Source: CAZOMR01 sp964580655 | GTDB lineage: Bacteria > RBG-13-61-14 > CAZOMR01 | Reading direction: 5' to 3' | Length of the DNA stretch: 7,465 nucleotides | Assembly (NCBI GenBank): GCA_964580655.1 | Contig: CAZOMR010000171.1 | Coordinates: forward strand, 1 to 7,465 | In this document: in pieces, positions 1 through 6,279 of the stretch | How the letters are laid out: every line of letters begins with the position of its first letter | Position numbering within the stretch: the first letter of the stretch is position 1 | Position numbers and translations under genes: made by a program | Notes under the pieces: model-generated | What the model was told of the DNA's origin: nothing | What the model saw: only the letters and a program-made list of their open reading frames with translations | Database searches by the model: none

Positions 1-78
1 CGCCCGAAGGGCGGAAACAAGGGCGTGAGTACCATCACCGTACTCACTTAAAAAAGCGGGGGTACTCCAATTCCCGCT
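1..78. other. Cluster of inverted repeats (possible structured RNA or mobile-element end)
   Basis: Three hairpin-forming inverted repeats lie in tandem. Bases 1-13 pair CGCCC with GGGCG around GAA. Bases 25-47 pair GTGAGTAC with GTACTCAC around a 7-base loop. Bases 55-78 pair AGCGGG with CCCGCT around a 12-base loop. The segment GAGTAC (27-32) could pair either with GTACTC at 40-45 or with a second GTACTC at 62-67, so two mutually exclusive folds are possible. The stretch is GC-rich and is followed at once by AT-rich sequence. Such clusters occur at the ends of IS200/IS605-type elements, in element-encoded guide RNAs and in other structured RNAs; I cannot assign it to any. The element, if there is one, extends past the left edge. 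Frame 3 is also open from base 3 to a TGA at 78-80, so this could be the tail of a gene entering from the left. Confidence 0.4.
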
Positions 79-80
79 GA

Positions 81-392
81 ACCAGGACAATTGATGGAGA
101 TAAAGTTTTTATTAAATCAGGAAGTAAAAAGCCAAAAGGTTGGCAAATTACTTTCAGAGGACGTAAACCTGGAAGTTTCATTGATTCTTTAGAAAAAGGT
201 AATGGTTATCTATTAGTATCAAGAAATGGGGTGCCATTGGTGCCCCTTAAAGAGGTTCAAAAGGTAATTAAAGATAAAAGTGCATATGGGCAAGACAGAA
301 TAGATATTTGGATAGTATTTAAAGAAGAAGAAATAACATTGAGATATAAAGCAAATAGTATTGATATTTCACAGTTTAGGTTGATTAAATAA
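81..392 (+). pseudogene. AT-rich open frame of 103 codons without a normal start; unidentified, probably truncated or frameshifted
   Basis: This frame runs from the TGA at 78-80 to TAA at 390-392 and reads like real protein. It opens near IDGDKVFIKSG, continues through GWQITFRGRKPGSF and a GYLLVSRNGVPLVPL segment, and ends in a lysine-rich and hydrophobic tail (DISQFRLIK). I do not recognise the family; a compact, largely beta, basic domain is plausible and could bind nucleic acid, but that is inference. No ATG, GTG or TTG occurs in frame before about codon 50. An ATG at 94-96, six bases after AGGA (84-87), is one frame off, so one extra base just after it would give a normal gene starting M-G-D-K. 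The alternatives are a 5'-truncated remnant whose front was removed by an insertion, or a rare ATT start at 90-92. Low GC (about one third) contrasts with the genes downstream and suggests transfer. Confidence 0.5.
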
Positions 393-561
393 CGTGAAAT
401 CTTTTATCATGTCCATACACTTTGAAGAATTGAAGCTAGACGTTTACCTCTAAAGTTAAAACCATCCTACCCCTCTTTTAAAGCGGTGATATGGAGAGCA
501 AGAGAGTTTACTCGGGTGTCGAGATAATTGGACTTTTTAAAACCTTAGTTCAGGATAATAG
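393..561. other. Intergenic gap, no confident feature
   Basis: These 169 bases separate the AT-rich remnant from the glycosyltransferase gene. I find no strong terminator hairpin with a U-run and no well-spaced sigma70 promoter. GATAAT at 523-528 is a fair -10 match but has no -35 partner at the right distance. TTGAAG at 430-435 with TAAAGT at 451-456 has only a 15-base spacer. The plus-strand gene pair may therefore use a non-sigma70 promoter or one I cannot recognise. Confidence 0.5.
552..555 (+). promoter_or_regulatory. Ribosome binding site for the glycosyltransferase gene
   Basis: AGGA lies six bases before the ATG at 562. It supports that start, which is also where similarity to the family begins (PRVSAILPVYNR). 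Confidence 0.6.
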
Positions 562-1509
562 ATGCCGCGTGTAAGTGCGATCCTGCCTGTTTATAATCGC
601 TCTGATTTAGTTTCCGAGGCGATTCATAGCGTTCTCGATCAGAGGTATCGTGATTTCGAGCTGATCATTGTTGATGACGGGTCCACTGATGAGACTCCGG
701 AGGAGCTGTCCGGATTTTCAGACCGTGCCGAGGTTCTCCGCCAGGAGAATCAAGGCCCGGCCGGGGCCAGGAACCGGGCTATCGAGCGCTCAAGCGGCGA
801 GTTGATCGCGTTCATAGATTCTGATGACTTGTGGTTAAAGGACAAGCTCGAGCTTCAGGTAGCTTTTATGGACGAGCATCCGGAGGCTGGTCTTGTACAT
901 TGCGACGGCTGGGTGGTGGCTGGCACGAAGCCTGTTTCCGACCTGGACCCGGATGCAACCTTTTACCGTAAGAGGAAACCCCCTTATGGAGAGGCCGCGG
1001 TCTCTCGGATCATGAAGACGCCCATTATCACCTCCCATGTTCTTGTGCGAAGGGATGTGCTGGATATGGTGGGCCTGTTTCCGGAGGACCTGCTAGTGCA
1101 CGAGGATGTGGACCTGTTCTTGCGCATGCTTGAGGCCGGGGTGGAATTCGGGTATGTGTCCGAGCCTCTTGTGATCAAGCGGGTGTTTGCTGACAGCCTT
1201 GCCGGAGACCGTCTTCGCTACATTCTCCAGGCCATTGATGTGGAATATCGGAGCTTTCGTCGCTCTCCTGTTTTGCGTTCCGAGCTCAAGCCGGCCATTA
1301 TCTTGAGCCATCGTGTGGCGGCCTGGGCGCTTTATCTTGAAGGGGATCGGAGGAATGCCCGCACACACTGTCTCAAGTTCCTTGGTCTCAGGCCGAGATC
1401 GCCGCGGATAATTCTGGCTGTTTTAGCACTTAGCCTTCCGGAAAAATTTGGCCGCTTTTATCTTGAAAGAATTTTTCCGCCAGGCAAACTGGAAAAGGTC
1501 TGGGAGTGA
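562..1509 (+). CDS. Family 2 glycosyltransferase (GT-A fold)
   Basis: This 315-residue protein probably transfers a sugar from a nucleotide-sugar donor to a cell-surface glycan, lipid or protein at the cytoplasmic face of the membrane. The GT2 hallmarks are in order: N-terminal SAILPVYNR (5-13); the nucleotide-binding VDDGSTD (37-43); QGPAGARNRAI (64-74); the metal-binding DXD motif as FIDSDDLW (84-91); and HEDVDLFLR (180-188), whose ED pair fits the catalytic-base position. Residues from about 215 are mostly helical with no clear transmembrane hairpin, so it is likely soluble or peripheral rather than a processive synthase. Length is normal for the family. The stop overlaps the start of the next gene by one base (TGATG), indicating translational coupling with the membrane protein. 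Donor and acceptor cannot be read from the sequence. The family call is firm; the role in surface polysaccharide or protein glycosylation is inference. Confidence 0.92.
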   Translation: MPRVSAILPVYNRSDLVSEAIHSVLDQRYRDFELIIVDDGSTDETPEELSGFSDRAEVLRQENQGPAGARNRAIERSSGELIAFIDSDDLWLKDKLELQVAFMDEHPEAGLVHCDGWVVAGTKPVSDLDPDATFYRKRKPPYGEAAVSRIMKTPIITSHVLVRRDVLDMVGLFPEDLLVHEDVDLFLRMLEAGVEFGYVSEPLVIKRVFADSLAGDRLRYILQAIDVEYRSFRRSPVLRSELKPAIILSHRVAAWALYLEGDRRNARTHCLKFLGLRPRSPRIILAVLALSLPEKFGRFYLERIFPPGKLEKVWE

Positions 1510-3839
1510 TGAATAGTTTCACAAGCGGGAGGCTGTCCTTAGTTGTGCTGGTCGTGTCCATGGTCATGCTGGCCTTTGAGCTGGTCTTTCCCCAGGTGCT
1601 CCTGTTTCTGCCGGAGAGAAAAGCAGTAACGACCATCATTGCCATTGCCATGCTAGGCATTGGTGTTGGCGGCATTCTTTTTTACCTTGTGGCAGAAAGC
1701 CCTTATAGTGACAGCATTGCCCGGGCTTCACTTTCTGCGTTGGGTCTTTCGATCCCGGCCGCTTTCGCTTTTGCAGTATGGGTTCCATGGTATCCGCTTT
1801 TGGTGGTTTGCACGGCCTTGCCGTTTACTGCCGCAAGCCTTTTTTTGTCCCTGGCCTTTGTCCGTGCCCGGTCCTCGCGTGTATACTTTCTCAATCTTCT
1901 CGGCTCAGGTATAGGGGCCTTGATGGTGTTCTGGCTTGAGCCGAGGTTTGGCGAGGAAAACTGCGTGCTTCTCTGCGCCTTGGTGGCACTTGGGGCGGCA
2001 GGGCTTATTGCCATGCATCCGACCGCCCGGGGTCGCTGGGTTCCGCGGCTTCTTTTCCTGGTTACCCTGGGTCTGCTGGTATTCAACCTGGCCTTTGCAA
2101 GAATAGACCTCATTCGGCTCATCCCCCCTTCGCGCGTTCCCGCGGCCAGGGAGGATGATGCCTTGAGCTTCGGGTTCAGGGTTTTCCACGAACCGGGCAC
2201 TCGGGTCTTAGCATCCGAGCGGAACATGATCGCGCGGGTGGACGCTATCGAGGCCCCTGAATATGATGTCAGCACCCGTTACTTCGAGAACGGGCTTTCT
2301 GACATCTCCGACCCCGGCGCCCGTCGGGAGTATGAAGAGTCCCTGGCCTGTTCGATCAAGCTATATTACAACGATCATCTATGGTCTATGGTGTCTCCGC
2401 GCAAGAGCCTGTTTGCAGCCCTTCCTCCTTACAACCTGCTTGAGCGGCCAAGTGTGCTTCTCATCGGACCGGGCGGCGGAGTGGACATAGCCAAGGCCAC
2501 ATATAACAGGGCCAGACGGATCGTGGCCGTGGAGATCAATCCGGGAGTGGTCCGCCTGATGCAAGGGCCTTTGCGCGAGCCAAGCGAGGATGTGTATGGC
2601 CAGGCCGAGATCAAGGTCATGGACGGCCGCACCTACCTGCGGCTTAGCAAAGAAAAATTCGATCTCATTCACCTGGCGTTCGCGGACCTTTATGTTCCTT
2701 TCATCCATTCGGACATCTTCATGGAAAACTATCTGTATACCAAAGAAGCCTTCGTTGACTATTTCCAGCATCTCGCCCCGAACGGCATCATTGCCGTGCA
2801 CAAGTATGTCCGGGGAGCTAGCTGGAACAAAGACCTCTTCCGGATCGCGAGCACCGGTCTCCAGATGTTGCGCGACCAGGGCATCCCTGCTCCGGCCAGC
2901 CATCTATTTTTTGCCGGGATCGAGGGCCGGCCCGACGAGTATTACGGTTACTTGCTGATCAAGCGCAGTCCATTCACCGAGACCGAGGTCGCAAAGATGG
3001 AGGCAAGTGTCCAGCAACCCTTTCAGGTATTTCACTCCCCGCTTCGGATAATATCTGGCAACCCTTTTTCCGAGATGATCCACGCGCCCGATCTTGGGGC
3101 CTACCTTTCTGCACAGGCTTTCGACATCTCTCCCATCACCGATGACAAGCCTTTCTTCTACCTGTTTGATCGGTCGCGATCTTTGATCAGAAATTTCTTT
3201 AACCTCTTTCTGGCAACCATCACCATTTTTATTTTTATTCCGTTATTCTTTATTCTCGCAAAAGACAGGCTTCTACTGAAACCCGGATTCCATGGATTCT
3301 CGCTTTTCTTCGCCATGATCGCTCTCGGATACATGTTGCTCCAGACAACCATGATCCAGCGCTTTAACCTCTTTCTCGGAAGCCCCATCTATGCAATGGG
3401 CGTGGTGATTACGACCTTTCTTATCTTTTCCGGCATAGGTAGCGAGGTAAGCGGAAGGATAAGTCCGCGATGGCACAAGCTTGCGGTGTTTCTGGTTTGT
3501 GCGATCATCCTGGCTTATGCCTTGGCGCTCGATGATCTGCTGGATATTTTTATCCGGCCTTCCTTTGGTCTGCGTCTCGGCTTTTCCGTGATCCTGCTTG
3601 CGCCCCTGAGCTTCGTGCTGGGATTTCCTTTCCCCCAGGGTCTTGCGCGCGCCAAGACAAAGTGGGGCGAAAGAAGTGCGGCCTTGATGTATGCGATAAA
3701 CGGAAGCTTTTCAGCACTGGCCGTGGCCCTCTTCTCGGTCCTCGCACCAGATACCGGAATTCGCGCCCTGTTTGACGCCGCGGGAGTGCTTTATCTTTGC
3801 GCGGCCCTGCTCTTCCTTATTTTTTCCAGAAGGACTTGA
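1509..3839 (+). CDS. Membrane-embedded spermidine-synthase-like protein (TM - methyltransferase fold - TM)
   Basis: The product is about 776 residues from the ATG at 1509, or 777 if the GTG at 1506 is used; numbering here follows the longer form. About seven hydrophobic segments fill residues 10-200. A soluble Rossmann domain follows with GPGGGVD (321-327), VEIN (342-345), MDGRTYL (372-378) and FDLIHLAFADLY (385-396). About seven more segments fill residues 564-774. The linker motif ITDDKPFFY (544-552) and the C-terminal MIQRFNLFLGSP and INGSFSAL motifs are those I associate with fused membrane proteins annotated as spermidine synthase. Classical aminopropyltransferases have a GGGDG loop and a DS(S/T)D catalytic motif. 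Here the loop has V after GGG, and AFAD replaces DS(S/T)D, so polyamine synthesis is doubtful. Coupling to the upstream glycosyltransferase by TGATG suggests a shared envelope-related task. GGAAAAGG (1491-1498) is a plausible ribosome site within the upstream gene. The fold is clear; the reaction is unknown. Confidence 0.88.
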   Translation: MNSFTSGRLSLVVLVVSMVMLAFELVFPQVLLFLPERKAVTTIIAIAMLGIGVGGILFYLVAESPYSDSIARASLSALGLSIPAAFAFAVWVPWYPLLVVCTALPFTAASLFLSLAFVRARSSRVYFLNLLGSGIGALMVFWLEPRFGEENCVLLCALVALGAAGLIAMHPTARGRWVPRLLFLVTLGLLVFNLAFARIDLIRLIPPSRVPAAREDDALSFGFRVFHEPGTRVLASERNMIARVDAIEAPEYDVSTRYFENGLSDISDPGARREYEESLACSIKLYYNDHLWSMVSPRKSLFAALPPYNLLERPSVLLIGPGGGVDIAKATYNRARRIVAVEINPGVVRLMQGPLREPSEDVYGQAEIKVMDGRTYLRLSKEKFDLIHLAFADLYVPFIHSDIFMENYLYTKEAFVDYFQHLAPNGIIAVHKYVRGASWNKDLFRIASTGLQMLRDQGIPAPASHLFFAGIEGRPDEYYGYLLIKRSPFTETEVAKMEASVQQPFQVFHSPLRIISGNPFSEMIHAPDLGAYLSAQAFDISPITDDKPFFYLFDRSRSLIRNFFNLFLATITIFIFIPLFFILAKDRLLLKPGFHGFSLFFAMIALGYMLLQTTMIQRFNLFLGSPIYAMGVVITTFLIFSGIGSEVSGRISPRWHKLAVFLVCAIILAYALALDDLLDIFIRPSFGLRLGFSVILLAPLSFVLGFPFPQGLARAKTKWGERSAALMYAINGSFSALAVALFSVLAPDTGIRALFDAAGVLYLCAALLFLIFSRRT

Positions 3840-3924
3840 GGTCCCGGTCAGCCTCTACCTCTTCTTCTATCATGGCCTGGCGCAGGTTCAGCCTGATCCG
3901 ATCAGTCCAGGATGCTGAGAGCAT
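3817..3924 (-). CDS. Possible small protein of 35 residues overlapping the aminotransferase end
   Basis: A minus-strand frame starts at ATG 3924-3922 inside the last codons of the aminotransferase gene and ends at TAA 3819-3817. It overlaps the aminotransferase gene by 23 bases and is antisense to the last 23 bases of the membrane-protein gene. The peptide starts MLSASWTDRIRLNLRQAM and continues into an acidic then basic helix ending DLKSFWKK. The composition is plausible for a soluble amphipathic helix, and the frame is open across the whole convergent gap. Against it, I see no good ribosome site before the ATG, the length is close to chance, and I know of no family. It could be expressed only by coupling to the aminotransferase. 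Confidence 0.25.
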   Translation of the reverse strand: MLSASWTDRIRLNLRQAMIEEEVEADRDLKSFWKK

Positions 3925-5095
3925 GGGTGATTCTGCGGAGTCCCTCTTTCAGGTTCTTCATGGAGGTGGCGTAACTGATTCTGAGGTATCCCTCGGCACC
4001 GAAAGCGCTTCCTGGGACCGCGGCCACCTTCACCTCATTAAGCAGGAACTGGCAGAACTCCACGGAGTTCTTGATGGCCTTGCCCCGGAACCTCCGTCCC
4101 AGGTGGGCCGAGAAATCCGGGAACACGTAGAATGCTCCTTGAGGTTTATAGCATGTCACGCTCGGCATAGCCCTCATGGTCTTTATCACATAATCGCGGC
4201 GGCGCTTGAATTCCGCGACCATTCTCTCGACATTCTTTTGTGGTCCGGTCATTGCTTCCAGCGCGCCCTTTTGTGCAAATGATGTGGGGTTGGATGTGCT
4301 CTGGCTCTGGATGTTGCTCATCGCGGCGATGACATCGGCCGGGCCCGCGGCATAGCCTATGCGCCACCCGGTCATTGAATAGGTCTTGCTCACTCCGTTG
4401 ACAACGATGATCTTCTCTCGAAGCTTTTTGTTCAGAGAAGCTATGGAGTAAAACTTGAACCCGTCGTAGATGATTTTTTCGTATATCTCATCCGTTGCGA
4501 TAAAGAGGTCGCGTTTCTCCAGGACTTTGGCAAGAGCCTCAAGCTCCTTTTTATTATAGGCCGAGCCAGTGGGGTTGGATGGTGAGTTCAAGATGACCAG
4601 CCTGGTTTTCGTAGAGAGTTTGGCCCTGAGCTGTGCCGGCGTGATCTTGAATCCGTTTTTTTCAGTGGTGTTGATGATAACCGGCTTTGCTCCGGCCAGG
4701 ATCGCCATATCAGGGAATGAGACCCAGTATGGAGCAGGGATCAGCACCTCGTCCCCGGGATTGAGCACTGCCTGGTAGAGATTATAAAGCGAATGCTTGG
4801 CCCCGCAAGAGACAAGTATCTGCTTGCGCTCGTATTTGAGGTTGTTTTCGCGCTTCAACTTTTCAATGATCGCGTCCTTGAGTTCATCAATGCCGCTCGC
4901 CGGTGTGTATTTGGTGAACCCCTGCTGAAGGGCATTCACTGCGGCTTGCTTGATGTGTTCGGGGGTATCAAAGTCCGGCTCGCCAGCGCCGAACCCGATT
5001 ACATCAATTCCCTTCGCCTTCATGGCCTTGGCCTTGGCCGAAACTGCCAAGGTGGGAGAAGGCTTCACCCTGGACACTCGTCGAGCCAGTTTCAT
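3902..5095 (-). CDS. aspC: Class I pyridoxal-phosphate aminotransferase, aspartate aminotransferase type Ib
   Basis: The 397-residue cytosolic enzyme most likely moves the amino group between aspartate and 2-oxoglutarate, giving oxaloacetate and glutamate. Fold-type I landmarks are complete. They are GAGEPDFDTP (37-46), the SCGAKHSLYNL cofactor-phosphate region (96-106), NPTG (174-177), TDEIYE (201-206) with the Asp and Tyr that contact the cofactor ring, the Schiff-base lysine K237 in SKTYSMTGWRIGY, and the substrate-carboxylate arginine R372 in YLRISYATS. Length and motifs match the type Ib group found in many bacteria and Thermus rather than the E. coli AspC type. Members of this group can also accept prephenate or aromatic amino acids, so exact substrate range is open. 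AAAGGAG (5109-5103) sits seven bases before the ATG. The start overlaps the coaD stop by four bases (ATGA), and the gene is the last clear member of the minus-strand operon. Confidence 0.93.
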   Translation of the reverse strand: MKLARRVSRVKPSPTLAVSAKAKAMKAKGIDVIGFGAGEPDFDTPEHIKQAAVNALQQGFTKYTPASGIDELKDAIIEKLKRENNLKYERKQILVSCGAKHSLYNLYQAVLNPGDEVLIPAPYWVSFPDMAILAGAKPVIINTTEKNGFKITPAQLRAKLSTKTRLVILNSPSNPTGSAYNKKELEALAKVLEKRDLFIATDEIYEKIIYDGFKFYSIASLNKKLREKIIVVNGVSKTYSMTGWRIGYAAGPADVIAAMSNIQSQSTSNPTSFAQKGALEAMTGPQKNVERMVAEFKRRRDYVIKTMRAMPSVTCYKPQGAFYVFPDFSAHLGRRFRGKAIKNSVEFCQFLLNEVKVAAVPGSAFGAEGYLRISYATSMKNLKEGLRRITHALSILD

Positions 5096-5646
5096 TTCTT
5101 TACTCCTTTCTTTTTACGAACAGCTCTTCCGCCCGAACCGGATTTCCTGGAAGTGTTGATATGTACGCCCAGTTTCTTGCGTAGCTCGCGCTCGACCAGT
5201 GGCGGGACCATGCCCTTGGCCGAGCCTCCGAGGATCACTATCTCCTTGATCAGGCTGGAACTCAAGTGCGAGTACTCGCCTTCTGTCATGATGAACACGG
5301 TTTCCAGCCGGGAGTTCAGATTGCGGTTGGTGGTGGCCATCTGTATCTCATATTCGAAATCCGTGACATTTCTTAACCCACGCATTATCACCTTGGCTCC
5401 GCGGTTCTCCACATAATTCACAAGCAGGCCTGAGAATGTATCCACCTTTACCCGCGGAACATGCTTGAGTAACTTCTTCCAGATAGCCACTCGTTCCGCT
5501 GTGGAGAAGGCATAGTGCTTGCTCGTGCTCTCTGCTACCGCGACTATCACCTCGTCAAAGATGTCCACGCCCCGCTTGACCAGGTTCAGATGCCCTTCGG
5601 TCGGGGGATCAAAACTCCCCGGATACACCGCAATTTTCTTAAACAA
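5092..5646 (-). CDS. coaD: Phosphopantetheine adenylyltransferase
   Basis: This enzyme transfers AMP from ATP to 4'-phosphopantetheine to make dephospho-CoA, the penultimate step of coenzyme A synthesis. The nucleotidyltransferase motifs are intact: YPGSFDPPTEGH (8-19) with the catalytic-type histidine H19, MRGLRNVTDFEYE (88-100) that binds nucleotide and pantetheine, and the C-terminal EYSHLSSSLIKE (124-135), equivalent to the ISS(S/T) signature. The family usually has about 160 residues; this one has 184 because of a glycine/serine- and lysine/arginine-rich tail from about residue 165. The start is TTG at 5646-5644. An upstream in-frame stop leaves no alternative, and AAGGAGG eight bases before it confirms the choice. 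It overlaps rsmD by 8 bases and the aminotransferase by 4, implying coupled translation. The pairing rsmD-coaD is common in bacteria. Confidence 0.96.
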   Translation of the reverse strand: MFKKIAVYPGSFDPPTEGHLNLVKRGVDIFDEVIVAVAESTSKHYAFSTAERVAIWKKLLKHVPRVKVDTFSGLLVNYVENRGAKVIMRGLRNVTDFEYEIQMATTNRNLNSRLETVFIMTEGEYSHLSSSLIKEIVILGGSAKGMVPPLVERELRKKLGVHINTSRKSGSGGRAVRKKKGVKK

Positions 5647-6253
5647 CCTCTTGCCCTCCTTCTACATCTTTTTCCGAATTCATGTCTTTCTCCGCCTTTT
5701 TTTCCGTGGTCTCAAAAAAGGACACCATGGTATCACCGTATCGCCTTTGGTCCTTGAGTAACAACCCGTGATATGCCTTGACAATCTTTTCATCCCTGCC
5801 ATGCTCAACGACCACAATCCCTGCGGATTCGAGAACATCGGAGCTTTCTAGCAGGGCAAGTGTTTTATCCGCTAATGCTCCATTATAAGGCGGGTCCATG
5901 AAGACAAGGTCAAAGCGGGCTTGCTCGGAAGCAAGCTCTTTCATCCCCGGGCCAGCCCTCTTATTCAAGAGCCTTCCCTGCTTCAGGAGTCCCAGTTCAC
6001 GCAGGTTATCCTTTATCAGGCGGAATGATTCCCTGCTCTGATCAACAAACACGGCTTGTTTTGCGCCTCGGCTCAATGCCTCTATCCCGAGGGAGCCGCT
6101 ACCTGCGAACAGATCAAGCACCCGCGCTCCGGAAAGATCGCGCGGCAGGATGTTAAAGATCGCTGTTTTTACCCGATCCGAGGTAGGCCGGATTTTTTTT
6201 CTCGACACACCCTTGAGTCGCCGACCTCCGAGCCTGCCACCGATTACACGCAT
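5639..6253 (-). CDS. rsmD: 16S rRNA (guanine966-N2)-methyltransferase
   Basis: RsmD methylates G966 (E. coli numbering) of 16S rRNA in the assembled small subunit, using S-adenosylmethionine. The N-terminal MRVIGGRLGGRRL (1-13) and RPTSDRVKTAIFNIL (22-36) are family signatures. LDLFAGSGSLGIEALSRGA (46-64) is the cofactor-binding glycine loop, DPPY (120-123) is the N-methylation motif, and RYGDTMVSFF (171-180) closes the core. At 204 residues it is slightly longer than usual because of a charged, acidic tail after about residue 183, which runs into the coaD overlap. AAAGAGGGG (6270-6262) lies eight bases before the ATG. It begins 26 bases after the aldolase stop, so it is probably cotranscribed with that gene. 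Confidence 0.95.
   Translation of the reverse strand: MRVIGGRLGGRRLKGVSRKKIRPTSDRVKTAIFNILPRDLSGARVLDLFAGSGSLGIEALSRGAKQAVFVDQSRESFRLIKDNLRELGLLKQGRLLNKRAGPGMKELASEQARFDLVFMDPPYNGALADKTLALLESSDVLESAGIVVVEHGRDEKIVKAYHGLLLKDQRRYGDTMVSFFETTEKKAEKDMNSEKDVEGGQEVV
5655..5661 (-). promoter_or_regulatory. Strong ribosome binding site fixing the TTG start of coaD
   Basis: AAGGAGG on the minus strand ends eight bases before TTG at 5646, inside the last codons of rsmD. An in-frame TAG lies just upstream, so this site settles the non-ATG start. Confidence 0.8.
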
Positions 6254-6279
6254 GGCCGGTGCCCCTCTTTAGAATTCAT

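Noticed and set aside
78..80. Idea that TGA at 78-80 is recoded so that one frame runs from base 3 to 392
   Set aside because: TGA is used as the normal stop in several genes here, no selenoprotein context is visible, and the composition changes around this point.
91..95. TTGAT, the target pentanucleotide of ISDra2-type IS605 elements
   Set aside because: In that family the target lies next to the left end of the element, while the hairpins here lie on the other side; a 5-base match is not evidence on its own.
491..574. 27-codon plus-strand frame starting at ATG 491 and overlapping the glycosyltransferase start, a possible leader peptide
   Set aside because: It has no convincing ribosome site, no attenuator-type hairpin follows it, and its length is expected by chance.
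1703..2275. Long antisense open frame inside the membrane-protein gene
   Set aside because: It is rich in Arg/Ser/Lys with no recognisable motif and lies opposite a gene with clear family motifs; it is a shadow of that gene's codon bias.
4793..5416. Long plus-strand open frame across the aminotransferase and coaD genes
   Set aside because: Both minus-strand genes have intact catalytic motifs, and the plus-strand product shows none.
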